Source: Cellvibrionaceae bacterium
GTDB taxonomy: Bacteria > Pseudomonadota > Gammaproteobacteria > Pseudomonadales > Cellvibrionaceae
DNA length: 64,000 nucleotides
Direction of reading: 5' to 3'
Assembly (NCBI GenBank): GCA_024707385.1
Contig: JANPZW010000013.1
Span: 877,465 to 941,464 of the forward strand
Positions 47,537 to 59,150 of this stretch are shown piece by piece; within the stretch, counting starts at the first letter, position 1; every line of letters starts with the position of its first letter. A program made the translations under genes and the position numbers. The notes beneath the pieces were generated by a model, which searched no databases, had not been told where the DNA came from, and saw only the letters and a program-made list of their open reading frames with translations.

Positions 47537-47899
47537 ATGGCTAAAGTATTGATTGTGGACGACTCTCCGACGGAAACCCACAAGCTCACCAGCATGCTGG
47601 AAAAACACGGACATTCGGTTTCCTGTGCCGGCAATGGCGAAGAAGGGGTTGAAAAGGCGCGTCGTGAGTTGCCGGATGTGGTGCTCATGGACGTGGTGAT
47701 GCCGGGCTTGAATGGGTTTCAGGCGACGCGTCAACTGAGCCGCAATCAGGAAACCGCCTCCATCCCCGTGATCATCGTAACGACCAAAGATCAGGAAACC
47801 GATCGCGTCTGGGGTATGCGCCAAGGCGCCAAACAATATTTGACCAAACCCGTTAACGAAGCGGAGCTGATCAAAGCCATTACCCAGTTATGTGGTTAA
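47537..47899 (+). CDS. pilH: PilH, CheY-like response regulator
   Basis: The second receiver of the Pil-Chp system, thought to act as a phosphate sink or to promote retraction. It is a single receiver domain (120 aa) with Asp8/Asp9 (LIVDDSPTETHKL), phospho-acceptor Asp52 (MDVVMPGLNGFQATRQL) and Lys in QYLTKPVNEAEL. It lies 64 bases after pilG and 12 bases before pilI in one operon. Confidence 0.97.
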   Translation: MAKVLIVDDSPTETHKLTSMLEKHGHSVSCAGNGEEGVEKARRELPDVVLMDVVMPGLNGFQATRQLSRNQETASIPVIIVTTKDQETDRVWGMRQGAKQYLTKPVNEAELIKAITQLCG

Positions 47900-47911
47900 G
47901 CGCAGGACTCT

Positions 47912-48454
47912 ATGTCACAGGAAGCTGCCTTTCAGGCGCTCGTCGAACTCGCTGAACTCAGCCGTAGCCACGCCAAGGCACTGCCCGCCCAGGTAAACGC
48001 TTCTCCCCGCTGGAGCGGCATCGGATTTTCTCTTCTGAACCACCGTTTCGTGGTACCGCTCGGCCAGATTGCGGAAATGCTGGAGATCCCACCCTCTACC
48101 CGACTTCCCGGAGTGCAGCCCTGGGTGGTGGGATTGGCCAATGTGCGTGGGCGTTTATTGCCGCTTTTCGATATGGCGCAATTTCTCGGCGGCCAGGCGA
48201 GTGCGCAGCGCAAGCAGCACCGCGTCCTGGTGATTGATTCGAATAATTATTACAGCGGGCTGATCGTCGACCAGGCCTACGGGATGCAGCACTTCACTTC
48301 AGAGCGATACAGTGAAGAGGCATCCGATATTCCGGAAGTCGTCCAGTCTTTGGTGCAAGGCGCCTACACTGATGCGGTAGGCAACACTTGGGCCGTCATA
48401 AATATTCCATCGCTGCTGCAGGATCCACGCTTTGCCAACGCGGCTGTCGGTTAA
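47912..48454 (+). CDS. pilI: PilI, CheW-like adaptor
   Basis: Couples the PilJ receptor to the ChpA kinase. It is a 180-residue CheW domain with GIGFSLLNHRFVVPLGQIAEML, PGVQPWVVGLANVRGRLLPLFD and VLVIDSNNYYSGLIVDQAYGMQ. Position between pilH and pilJ is the conserved order. Confidence 0.96.
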   Translation: MSQEAAFQALVELAELSRSHAKALPAQVNASPRWSGIGFSLLNHRFVVPLGQIAEMLEIPPSTRLPGVQPWVVGLANVRGRLLPLFDMAQFLGGQASAQRKQHRVLVIDSNNYYSGLIVDQAYGMQHFTSERYSEEASDIPEVVQSLVQGAYTDAVGNTWAVINIPSLLQDPRFANAAVG

Positions 48455-48574
48455 GGCTGTAGAAAAATTGTGGCTGGGTCGAACGGCCCTGCGCAGACTT
48501 GTTTTTATCCGGTGCTCGCGACTGTGCAGCGCAGAGCGTTTGCGCCGGGTTATTGATTCACTCGGGAGTGTCCT

Positions 48575-50740
48575 ATGAAAAATGAATCAGGTGGCCTCAT
48601 GGCGCGGTTGCGATCGAACCCGCTACTGGCGGTTATGATTTTTCTTTTGCTCGGCTGCGTGGTGGTCATGGCGTTCATAGTCGCCCAGCTGCTGACCTAC
48701 TCCGACAAGGATCAGCATTTGCGCGATCTGGTGGCGGAGCTGCGCGCATCCTCATACCAGTTGACGTCGCTGTCCCGCGATGCGACCTCGGGTAATAAGC
48801 AGGCATTTGAACGCCTTTCCCGCTTGGTCGCGAAAATGGACAACACCTGGAACCAGTTCAAGGAAAGCGACGCGCAGACCAAGACGGCGCTGAACAAGGA
48901 AATGACCGCCTACGAGGGCGTCTGGAGCCGGGTGCGGCAGAACTCCCAGGTCATTACCGAAAACGAAGCGGCCATCATCCTGATGCACGATGTGGCCACC
49001 ACTCTGAATGAAGCTCTGCCGCAGCTGCAGGCCGAGCACGACAACATTGTCGAGATTTTGCTGGAAAACCGCGCACCTGCAGAGCAGGTTTCCATGGCGC
49101 AGAGACAGTCCTGGTTCGCCGAGCGCATCGGGCGCAACGTCGACAAGATGCTGCGCGGCGGCTTGGACGCGGACAGAGCCGCTGATGAATTCAATATCGA
49201 CGCCAACCGTTTCGGCAAAGTGCTCGAGGCGATGAAAAAAGGCGACGCGACCATGGGCATCACCAAGGTGTCGGATCGCGATGCCGTGGACAGCTTGCAA
49301 CGCATCACTGAACTGTTTGCCTTCGTAAGTGGTTCGGTGCGCGACATCTTCGAAAAATCCCCCGCCCTGTTCAGTGCCCGTCAGGCCACCAATGCCATTC
49401 TCGACGGCACTCCGCTGCTGCTAGAACGCCTCGGGGACTTGAATGAGCGCATCGACGCGCTACCCGATACCCGTCGCGCCAACAACACCACGCTGCTGAT
49501 CGCGGGTGCCCTGGCCCTGATCATCCTGATCGCCATAGGTCTGCAATTGAACCAGGCCACCAACCGCCGCTTAAAAGTCACCGCTGAAACCAACGAGCGC
49601 AACCAGAATGCGATTCTGCGTCTGCTGGACGAACTGGCGGACCTGGCGGATGGTGACCTCACCACTACAGCGACTGTTACCGAAGATTTTACCGGCGCCA
49701 TCGCCGACTCTATCAACTACACCATTGACCAGCTCCGCGTGCTGGTATCGCGCATCAACGAAACCTCTGCGCGGGTTGCTTCTGCTGCGCAGGAAACCCA
49801 GCAGACCGCCTTGCATCTAGCCGAAGCGTCCGAACACCAAGCCCAGGAAATCGCTGGGGCCTCCGCCGCCGTTAACGAGATGGCAGTGACCATCGACCAG
49901 GTATCCGCCAACGCCGCCGAGTCAGCGGGCGTTGCCGAGCGCTCGGTATCCATCGCCAATAACGGCGCCAAAGTGGTACAGAACACCATTCACGGCATGG
50001 ACACCATTCGTGAACAGATTCAGGAGACGTCCAAGCGGATCAAGCGTCTGGGTGAATCGTCGCAAGAGATCGGTGACATCGTCAGTTTGATTAACGATAT
50101 CGCGGATCAGACCAATATTCTCGCCCTGAACGCGGCGATCCAGGCGTCTATGGCCGGCGACGCGGGCCGCGGTTTCGCGGTGGTGGCGGATGAGGTTCAG
50201 CGTCTGGCGGAGCGCTCCGCTACGGCAACCAAACAGATTGAAGCTCTGGTAAAAACCATTCAGAACGATACCAACGAAGCGGTTATCTCCATGGAGCAGA
50301 CCACTGCGGAAGTGGTGCGCGGAGCCCGTCTGGCGCAGGACGCAGGTGTGGCCCTGGAAGAAATCGAAACCGTATCGGCCAACCTGGCGGAATTGATTCA
50401 GAACATCTCCAACGCGGCGCGCCAGCAGGCGGCGTCCGCTGGCCACATCTCCAATACCATGAACGTGATCCAGGAGATCACCTCGCAGACTTCCGCGGGA
50501 ACCAGCGCCACGGCGGCGGCGATCGGAAATCTGGCCGGCATGGCCATCAAACTGCGCGAATCGGTTGCCGGTTTCAAACTGCCGGAGGAAATGTCCGGCG
50601 TGGAAGCCGAGTTCGCGGTGCCGGGCGCAGCAGCGCCGACCGCGACCCGTTCACGCTTCGCTCGGCCGCAGGAAGCGTCGCTGGAAGAGGAAGGCGCAGA
50701 CGCGCAAGCGGAACATAAGCCAAGCCGCGCCAGGGGTTGA
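48575..50740 (+). CDS. pilJ: PilJ, methyl-accepting chemoreceptor of the Pil-Chp system
   Basis: A membrane receptor that senses pilin/surface signals through its periplasmic domain. It has 721 residues. Membrane helices are at about 15-38 (LLAVMIFLLLGCVVVMAFIVAQLL) and 305-326 (LLIAGALALIILIAIGLQL), with a periplasmic helical region between them. HAMP-like residues and a cytoplasmic signalling hairpin follow, with the tip INDIADQTNILALNAAIQAS and the PilJ-specific MAGDAGRGFAVVADEVQRLAERS. The 120-base gap to pilI contains no clear promoter. The last 40 residues are acidic and disordered. Confidence 0.97.
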   Translation: MKNESGGLMARLRSNPLLAVMIFLLLGCVVVMAFIVAQLLTYSDKDQHLRDLVAELRASSYQLTSLSRDATSGNKQAFERLSRLVAKMDNTWNQFKESDAQTKTALNKEMTAYEGVWSRVRQNSQVITENEAAIILMHDVATTLNEALPQLQAEHDNIVEILLENRAPAEQVSMAQRQSWFAERIGRNVDKMLRGGLDADRAADEFNIDANRFGKVLEAMKKGDATMGITKVSDRDAVDSLQRITELFAFVSGSVRDIFEKSPALFSARQATNAILDGTPLLLERLGDLNERIDALPDTRRANNTTLLIAGALALIILIAIGLQLNQATNRRLKVTAETNERNQNAILRLLDELADLADGDLTTTATVTEDFTGAIADSINYTIDQLRVLVSRINETSARVASAAQETQQTALHLAEASEHQAQEIAGASAAVNEMAVTIDQVSANAAESAGVAERSVSIANNGAKVVQNTIHGMDTIREQIQETSKRIKRLGESSQEIGDIVSLINDIADQTNILALNAAIQASMAGDAGRGFAVVADEVQRLAERSATATKQIEALVKTIQNDTNEAVISMEQTTAEVVRGARLAQDAGVALEEIETVSANLAELIQNISNAARQQAASAGHISNTMNVIQEITSQTSAGTSATAAAIGNLAGMAIKLRESVAGFKLPEEMSGVEAEFAVPGAAAPTATRSRFARPQEASLEEEGADAQAEHKPSRARG

Positions 50741-50766
50741 TAACGCACTTGTGCCGGGCGACACCT

Positions 50767-51615
50767 ATGGTTTGGTCACTGCAATCCGTTCCTCTGCTCT
50801 CCGATTCCCAGTTTGCTCTCTGGAGCAAGCTGCTGGAGGAGCGCGCGGGCATCTATCTGAGTGAACAGCAGAAGGTGTTTCTGCAGACTCAGGTCGCCAT
50901 GCGCATGCGCGAGCTGGGATACAGCGACTACGGCGACTACTACAGCTGCGTGGTGGATGGGGTCTCTGGAATGGTCGAATGGGCGCTGCTGGTCGATCGG
51001 CTGGTGGTCAATGAAACGCGCTTCTTTCGCCATCGGCCATCTATCGATTTTGTGGGCCGTGAAGTCGCTGCGCATCTGCAGCGCGCCTCCTTCAATACAG
51101 CCTATGACTTGTGGAGCGTCGGCTGCTCCTCCGGCGAGGAGCCCTATTCGCTCGCCATGGTGCTGAACGACGTTTACCAGAACGCCGGTCTCGAGCCGCG
51201 CTACGCCATCACCGGCACCGATATCAGCCGCGCCGCCCTGGGTGTGGCGCGCGCCGGTGTCTATGGGGAGCGCAAGTTGAGCTCGGTGGATGAACACTTC
51301 CGCCAGCGCTACTTTCTCCCGGTGGCGGACAATCAGTTTCAGATATCGTCCCTGTTGCGCGACCGCATCTGTTTCAACCAGGGCAATGTGCTGAATATCA
51401 ATGAGATGCCCATCATCAAGGTGGATGCCATCTTCTGCCAGAACCTGCTGGTGTACTTCCGGCGCTGGCTGCGCGAACAAATACTCAACGCATTCGTTGC
51501 GCGTCTCAAGCCCGGCGGCCTTCTGGTCATCGGCCTGGGTGAAGTGGTGGACTGGGTCCACCCTGATATGAAACGCGTAGCGGTGGACGCCGTGCAGGCG
51601 TACGTACATAAATAG
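50767..51615 (+). CDS. pilK: PilK, CheR-type methyltransferase
   Basis: S-adenosylmethionine-dependent methyltransferase expected to methylate PilJ. CheR motifs: LLVDRLVVNETRFFRH, VGCSSGEEPYSLAMVLND, ITGTDISRAALGVARAGVY and DAIFCQNLLVYF. ATG 50767 gives 282 residues; a TTG at 50737 overlapping the pilJ stop would add ten. It precedes chpA by 14 bases, as in Pseudomonas. Confidence 0.95.
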   Translation: MVWSLQSVPLLSDSQFALWSKLLEERAGIYLSEQQKVFLQTQVAMRMRELGYSDYGDYYSCVVDGVSGMVEWALLVDRLVVNETRFFRHRPSIDFVGREVAAHLQRASFNTAYDLWSVGCSSGEEPYSLAMVLNDVYQNAGLEPRYAITGTDISRAALGVARAGVYGERKLSSVDEHFRQRYFLPVADNQFQISSLLRDRICFNQGNVLNINEMPIIKVDAIFCQNLLVYFRRWLREQILNAFVARLKPGGLLVIGLGEVVDWVHPDMKRVAVDAVQAYVHK

Positions 51616-51629
51616 AACAGGACTCCGAA

Positions 51630-54600
51630 ATGGGAGATAAACGTAACTACGCCGCCCTCGATTGGGTGATTGGCGAAATCGGCGAAACCCTCAAGGACGC
51701 ACGCCAGTCTCTAGAGAGGCCTACGTTGAGGATCCTCGCGATACGGCGCGCATACGTTTCTGCCTGACCCATATCCATCAGGTGCACGGCTCCCTGCAGA
51801 TGGTGGAGTTCCACGGCGCCTCACTGTTCGCGGAAGAAATGGAAGCCCTCGCCGAGGCTTTGATGCACGGGCAGGTGACCAATGAGAAGGAAGCGCAGGA
51901 AGCGTTGATGCGCTCGCTGCTGCAATTGCCCCTGTATCTGGATCAGGTCAAGACCTATCACGATGACCACCCGGGGGTGGTCCTGCCCCTGCTGAACGAC
52001 TTGCGCGCGGTGCGCAAGCAGAGCTATCTGAGCGAAACCAACCTCTTCAATCCCGATCTGTCAGTTATCGGCCAGGTGCGCGGCGAGCGCCACCCTGTGT
52101 TGCAGGACAAAGCCAAGCTGAAGGAAGTCTTCAAAAAACTGCGCGAGATGTACCAGTACGCCGCTGCCAGCGTGTTGCGCGGGGTCAAAATCGACGAGCA
52201 TCTCGGCTACCTGGACAAGGTTCTGGTGCGGGCCGAAGGCATCAGTCGCGGTACTTCCTCGCACCCCTTATGGCTGGCGGCGTCGGCACTGTTGGAAGCG
52301 CTGGTACGGGACGATGTTGAGCTGAGCATCGCCGTGCGCGGCCTGCTGCGCCAGCTCGCGCGCGAATTGCGGGTGCTCGAGGAGCACGGGGTCGCGGCCC
52401 TGGATGCGCCGCCGCGGGAAGGTTTGCTGCGCAATTTGCTGTATTACGTAGCGCGGGCTGAAGATGGCGGCACCCGCGTGTCCGATCTCAAGGAGATCTT
52501 CGGGCTCAATAAAGCCCTGTTCGGCGGTGCCCCCAACAGTGCGCAAATGCGTAAAGGTTTGATTTCTCCACCCGAGCCGGACGCCATACGCGCGGTGGTG
52601 GTGGCGCTGCAGGACGAACTCAACACCTGCAAACACCTGCTCGACCTCGCGCTTTCCGGCCAGGGCGGCCTGAGCGATCTCGAAGAGATGTTGCCCATCG
52701 TCAAACGAATTGGCGACACCCTGGCGGTACTGGGCATAGGCGAGATGCGCAAACAGGCCATGGTGCAGCACGAGGCACTGATGGCGATTCGCGACAAGGG
52801 CAGCTTTAGCGATGGCGAGCTGATCGACATCGCCAACGGCCTCGCCAATCTGGAGAACCGCCTTGAGGCCATCGCCAAGGGCGCGGGCAAAACCACCGAC
52901 TATGCCAGCCTCAACGAGCGCGATGTCGAAATCGATTCCGCCAAACATGCGGTGCTGGTCGAGTGTCGCGCCGGCCTGGAGACGGTGAAGGAAACCATCG
53001 TCGAGGCCATGTCCAACCAGTGGAATACCAGCAATCTGCCGCGCGCGGTGGAGACGCTCCACCATGTTCAAGGCGGCCTGCTGATGGTGCCGCTGCCGCG
53101 CGCGGCGGCCATCGCCGAAGCCTGCAGTGTGTATATCCGCGACCAGCTGTCGCGCCGCCCCGCGCTGCCGGGCAAAGAGCTGCAGACGCTGGCGGACGCC
53201 ATCGCCAGCATCGACTATTTCCTTGAGCGGCTCGTCGGCGGTCACGGCGATGATCTGGATATGTATCTGGCCCGTGCAGACGAGGCGCTGATCCAGCTGG
53301 GCCGATCCGCTGGCACCGCGGCGGAAGCCGAAGCGCCGGAGGCGGAGCCTGAAGCAGCCGTCACCGAAACTGTCACAGAGACCGAGATGGTCGCCAATTC
53401 GTCAGCGGAAGCGTCCGTCGAGGAAGCAGCCTTTGCGCCGCCGTCTACTGTCCAGGTTGCGGCAACATCCTCTGCGGAAGCGGAGGATGACGATGAGAAT
53501 CCTATCGACGATGAAATCATCGAGATATTTGTCGAAGAAGCCTCCGATGTATTGGCCACTCTCGAAGAGTATGTGCCGCGCTGGGCGAGCAATATGGCGG
53601 ACGAGGATGCCATCACCACTGTCCGCCGCGCCTTCCACACGCTCAAGGGCAGCGGGCGCATGGTGGATGCCCAGGACATAGGTGAACTCGCTTGGTCCAT
53701 CGAAAACATGTTGAATCGGGTGCTCGATCGCACAGTTACGACACAGCCCGCTCAGGTGCAGCTGATCGAACGGGTGCTCAAAGTGGTGCCCGCGCTGGTG
53801 GATGCCTTCAGGAGTGGAAATCCAAATCCAGAATCGACGCGTTGCGCCCAGTTCATTCAGTGGGCGCAGGAGCTTTCTCAAGGCCGCGTTCCCGCAGCGC
53901 TGGATGCCATCGGCAGCTATGAAGACGTGCAGCCACCTGCCGCGCAGGAGGTTGAACCCGAGATCTCCGCCGAGCTGGTGGAAGAGAGCGAAGATCAGGT
54001 TCTGTGGGAGATTTTCGCATCCGAGGCGCTGACCCATCTGGCAGTGGTGGACGGCTACATCGCCGATATGATCACCGCCGCCCCGCTCTACTCGCCGCCG
54101 CCGGATCAGCTGCAACGTGCACTGCATACCCTCAAAGGCAGCGCGCATATGGCGGGGGTGACCCCTATCGCCTCGATCATGACCCCCCTGGAGACTTTCA
54201 TCAAAGAGCTGCGCAGTTACCAGCTGCGCATCGATGATGACATTCTGCAGTTGCTGCAGGACGCCGCGCTCTACACTCGTGAAGGCCTCGATTGCATCTA
54301 CGAACACCGGCCGGTGGTACTGCCCAAGCAGGAGCAGTACATCGCCCGTGTGCAGGAACTCTATGAATTGCATCTGGCGCCGCTGATCCACCTGCGGGAA
54401 AGCGGTGAAGGTGAGCACAAGGCGGTGGATCCGCGTTTGCTGGCGATCTTCATGGCGGAAGAGATGAGCCTGCTGCTGGAGGCGGACCGGTTACTCGCCC
54501 AGTGGCGCGCGACGCCCGAATCCTTCAACAGCGAGTTGCCGCCGCTGATTGCTGAGCTGCAGACCTTAAGTGAGGGTGCGCGCCAAGCCAATCTGCCGGA

Positions 54601-57600
54601 AATGAGCGGCTTCGCCGATCAATTGAAATCCATCCACAGTGCCGTGCTCAGCGAGCAGTTGCCGGCCGATGATGCCTATTGCTCGGTCGTCATCGCCGCC
54701 CACGAAAAGCTGCTGGACATGGTGGACCAGGTGGCAGCCGGGCAGAACATAGTGCCTGTGTCCACGGATTTGCAGACCGGGCTCGATACCCTGTCCATCG
54801 CTGCGTCTGATACTGGTGAGGCGGAGGCTTTTGCCGACTTCGCTTTTGAGGAGGACACAGGTTTCGACGCAGCCGACTTTGCCGTAGCCGCGGATCAGAC
54901 CGCCAGCGGCGCTGAAGAGCCGATGCTGCTGTCACCGGACGATTTGGCGGGGGAGCACGAGGAATCCTGGCTCGGTCAGGAAGAGCTGCTGACCGTCGAT
55001 ATGCCAGAGGAAACCGGCGTAGCGGCCGAGCCAATGGACGCTATGGACGCGGAGTTGCCCAGCGCCGAGCTGCTGTTTGCCAACAACTTTGCCATTACTG
55101 ACGAGATCGCTTCCAGTGCACTGATCGAGCTGGATGACGAGCCGATTATTTTTGAGGAAAGTGATTTCACGGCAGAAGACTTCCTGATCGAGGATGAAGA
55201 TGCCGCCGACGCGGGTGAGCCGCTGGAGGGCGACCTGCTGTTTGCCGCGGAGGAGCTCTATGCGGCCGAGCCGTCGCTGATCAGCGAAGACGCGGAATAT
55301 ATGGCGCCCGAGGGGGCGACTGGAGGAGAGGCAGAGCTTCAAGAAACCGAGACGAGTTTGCTGAAAGACAGCGGCGCGCTGGAACTGTCGGCGGACGATT
55401 CCGGATTGGCGGATGCAGACTTGGCCGATATAGTCCTGTCCGCGGAAGATCTGGTGTTTATCGAAGTTGAGGGCGGCGCGGCGGAACAACCTCTGTTCGT
55501 CGAAGCAGACGAACCCGACGATATCGAGCTGCTGATCGCCGCAGAGGATGAGCTGGAATTTGCGCCAGAAGACGACCAGCTTGAGGTAGATGCTGAAGAG
55601 GACGCCTTCGAGCCGGATGAGAGTTTGGCGGTGCTGGCAAGCCTGGATGCTGATGTTACTGATGAGCACGAGGACGCGACTGATGATCACGAGGACGCGA
55701 CGGATCTCGCCGCGCCGGACGTCACCATCTACCAGCCGCCCCAGGGTGCTTTCGATACCGCGCATATAGAGGCGGACGATTTTGATCCGGATATTCTGGA
55801 GATCTTCCTTGAAGAAGCCGCCGAGTTGATCGAGGAGATGGACGAGGCGATCCATCGCTGGGAGTCCGATTGGGACAACCGCGACTCACCCGACACCATG
55901 AAGCGCGCCCTGCACACCCTCAAGGGTGGCGCGCGCCTCGCCGGGCTGAAAAACCTGGGTGAACTCGCCCACGAGTACGAATCCTTCCTTATGGTGTCGA
56001 CCGATCCCGCGTCGAACCCAAACTATTTCCAAACGCTGTTGGCGTATCAGGACCAAGTGCTCCACGGGGTGCGCGGCGTGCGTGCGCACTTGGACGGTGA
56101 GCCGGCTCCCCAGCCGATACCTGCTCCTCGTGCGGCACCAGTGGCGCCAGTAGCCTCGGCACCGGCGGCGGACGCCGCGGCACAATTGCCTGCCGTGATG
56201 CCGGTTGTAACCAAGGTGGTGGAGGGCGACGACCTCGACGACCACTTTATGGCCCCCGCAGCGAATCGCGGACCTGTGGCGGCACCGGCTGGCAAACGTC
56301 AAGGTTCGCAGGAGATGATCAAGGTATCCGCCGACCTGCTGGAGGAGCTGGTGAATCTCGCTGGCGAAACCTCCATCAGCCGCGGTCGTCTGGAGCAGCA
56401 GATCAGCGATTTGAGCGGCGCGGTGGACGAGGTGGACGGCACTCTGCGCCGGCTGCACGAACAGTTGCGTCGCCTGGATATAGAAACCGAAGCCCAGGTG
56501 CTCTTCCGCCAGGAGAAGATGGCTTCGTACGAACAGTTCGATCCGCTGGAGATGGACCGCTACTCCCAGTTGCAGCAGCTCACCCGCTCGCTGATGGAAT
56601 CGGCCTCGGATCTGGTGGACCTGAAAACCACCCTGACCGACAAGATCCGCGATACGGAAACCCTGCTGCTGCAGCAATCGCGCATTAACTCCGCGCTGCA
56701 GGAAGGTTTGATGCGCTCGCGCATGGTGCCTTTCTCCCGCTTGGTGCCGCGTCTGCGCCGTATTGTGCGTCAGGTGTCTGGTGAACTGGGCAAACACGTC
56801 AATCTCGAGCTGGACAACGTCGAAGGCGAGATGGACCGTTCGGTGCTGGAGCGTATGGTTGCCCCGCTTGAACACATGCTGCGCAACGCGGTGGACCACG
56901 GCGTAGAATCGCCGGCGGACCGTATCGCGGCGGGCAAACCCGAGACCGGCCGCATCCTGCTCAGCCTCGCTCGCGAAGGCGGTGACATATTGCTGCGCCT
57001 CGCCGACGATGGCCGCGGTATCAATCTCAGCCGGGTCCGCGCCAAAGCGGTGGAACGCGGCCTGATGACAGCGGATTCACAGCTGAGCGACCACGAGGTT
57101 ATGCAGTTCATTCTGCAGGCGGGTTTCAGTACGGCGGAGAACGTCACCCATATTTCCGGCCGCGGCGTCGGTATGGATGTGGTGGCGGCGGAGATCAAAC
57201 AGCTCGGCGGCGCCATCGTCATAGATTCCAAAATGGGTGTCGGCACCCAGTTCACCGTGCGCCTGCCCTTCACCGTGTCGGTGAACCGCGCGCTCATGGT
57301 GCAGCTGGCCACGGATACCTATGCCATTCCGCTCAACACCATCGAAGGTATTGTGCGGGTCAGTCCTTTTGAGCTTGAGCATTACTACAACCATCCGGAC
57401 GCCCGCTTTGAATACGCCGGCGAGAACTATCAGGTGCGCCACCTCGGCTCCATGCTTGACCGCAATATGAAGCCGGCTCTGGAGGGGCAGGTTCTACCAC
57501 TGCCGGTGATCCTGGTGCGCTCGGCGCAGCACACCATGGCGCTGCAGGTGGACGGTCTGCAGGGCAGCCGCGAAATCGTGGTGAAGAGCCTCGGGCCGCA

Positions 57601-58141
57601 GTTTGCCGCCGCGCAAGGTCTGTCCGGCGCCACCGTGATGGGCGATGGTTCAGTGGTGGTGATCCTCGACCCTCACGCGCTGGTGCGCCGCGAAGTCGCC
57701 CTCAGCAATCTGCCCTCGCCAACGCGGGAGCTGCCGGCGGAACTGGTGCCGGAGTCGGTGCACAAGACCATCATGGTGGTCGACGATTCGGTTACCGTGC
57801 GCAAGGTCATGACCCGTTTCCTTGAGCGCGAAGGTTTCAACGTGGTCACGGCGAAGGACGGTGTGGATGCTCTGCAGTTGTTGCAGGAGGAGATCCCGGA
57901 TCTGATGTTGCTCGATATCGAAATGCCGCGTATGGATGGGTTCGAGGTGGCGAAGAACGTGCGCTCCACCAGCCGCTTGCGCCATTTGCCGATCATCATG
58001 ATCACCTCGCGCACCGGCGATAAACACCGCCAGCACGCGCTCAGCATTGGAGTCAACGAGTACCTGGGCAAACCCTATCAGGAAGAAGTGTTGCTCAAGA
58101 CTATGGAAGCCCTGCTCAGCAAGAAAACCAAGCGGACGTAA
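51630..58141 (+). CDS. chpA: ChpA, hybrid CheA-type kinase with three canonical Hpt domains and a receiver (frame break at about 51711-51718)
   Basis: The central kinase of the twitching chemosensory system, about 2170 residues. ATG 51630 starts MGDKRNYAALDWVIGEIGETL, as in Pseudomonas ChpA. Within CTAGAGAGGCC an extra AG pair breaks the frame; removing it gives RQSLEAYVEDPRDTARIRF. An N-terminal FimL-like region is followed by a degenerate Hpt-like segment (LHHVQGG, about 53060). Canonical Hpt sites with HTLKG lie near 53636, 54125 and 55912, separated by a very acidic linker (54780-55740). Then come the kinase dimerisation and HATPase domains (LEHMLRNAVDHGVESP, LADDGRGINL, GRGVGMDVV), a CheW domain and a C-terminal receiver with LLDIEMPRMDGFEV. 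P. aeruginosa ChpA has more phosphotransfer domains (six His, one Ser, one Thr). Confidence 0.95.
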
Positions 58142-58153
58142 TTCGCGGTCGCT

Positions 58154-59129
58154 ATGAACACAGGGCTGGCAGTAGGCGTTATAGCGGCTTCGGTCAAGCA
58201 GATGAGCGAACTCGGGCGCCTGGTAAAAGGCGCCGGGTATGCGGTGGCGGCCTCGGTGGAAATCAAACCCGGGCTGGCCGGACCTCTGCCGGAAGTGGAT
58301 GTCTGGGTGGCCAATTTGGATCTGCACGACCTCGGCGTACGCGCGGTGATGGACGGGCTGGATCTGGACGGGCCGCCAGTGATTTACGAAGACGACCTGC
58401 AATTGGTGCAGGACGCTTCCACCACGCCCGCAAACGAAAAGCCCCTGCTGCCGGCGGAGATCCGTCAGCAGAAGGAGCGACGCTTAGCTTTGAAGCTGCG
58501 CCAGCTGGTGCGCGACCCGGGAGTGGAGTCACTCCGCCGCGCGCAGAAGGTGTGGGTGCTGGCGGCTTCGACCGGTGGACCCGATGCCGTGGCGCAGTTT
58601 CTCGCCGGTATCCCCGATGATCTGGACGGCGTAGCCCTGCTCTATGTGCAGCATATCGAGCAGCAGGCGCTGGAGAGTTTGCACAAGGTGGTGGCGCGCC
58701 ACTGCGGTTGGCAGGTGGACAATACCGACACAACCCGGGTGATCCGGGAAAAAAACCGTGTATCTGGTTTCGCCGCAGCACGCGTTCGACATTCTGGAAG
58801 GCGGGGTGCTATCGCCGCTGCCGCAATCCTGGGGTGGTCGCTACCGGCCGTCGATCGATCAGGTGATCGCTAAAGTTGCGCGGATCTATCGCGAACGCGG
58901 CGGTGCCATAGTCTTCACCGGCATGGGTGACGACGGCGCCAATAGCTGCAATATGCTGCACCACCGCGGAGGGCAGGTGTGGGTCCAGACCGCCGATAGT
59001 TGCGCCATAGATTCCATGCCGGTCAGCGTGGCCAAAAAAGGATTCGTTCATTTCAGTGCGGCGCCGGCGGAGTTGGCGCGGCAATTCGTCAAATTGCATA
59101 AACAGGGCGTGCGGCCACCGCAGCCGTAA
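58154..59129 (+). CDS. chpB: ChpB, CheB-type methylesterase (frame break at A-run 58749-58755)
   Basis: Removes methyl groups from PilJ, opposing PilK. The N-terminal about 85 residues have a receiver-like length but lack the phospho-acceptor motif (VDVWVANLDLHDLG). The C-terminal CheB_methylest domain has the catalytic Ser139 in LAASTGGPDA, a His in LLYVQHIEQQ and the Asp in FTGMGDDGANS. Between them a run of seven A breaks the frame; with six A the reading is REKTVYLVSPQHAFDILEGG. As written, translation leaves the conserved frame before the catalytic Asp. Restored length is about 325 aa. Confidence 0.92.
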
Positions 59130-59150
59130 CCCTAAGCGAGAGAGCGCGCC

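Noticed and set aside
52268..53245. 325-codon minus-strand frame inside chpA
   Set aside because: Antisense shadow of chpA with no ribosome site or family resemblance.
58749..58755. Programmed -1 frameshifting at the A-run in chpB (heptamer A AAA AAC in frame)
   Set aside because: The shift needed to reach the conserved frame is +1, not -1, so the slippery heptamer does not explain it. The same direction problem applies to pilU and ppkA.
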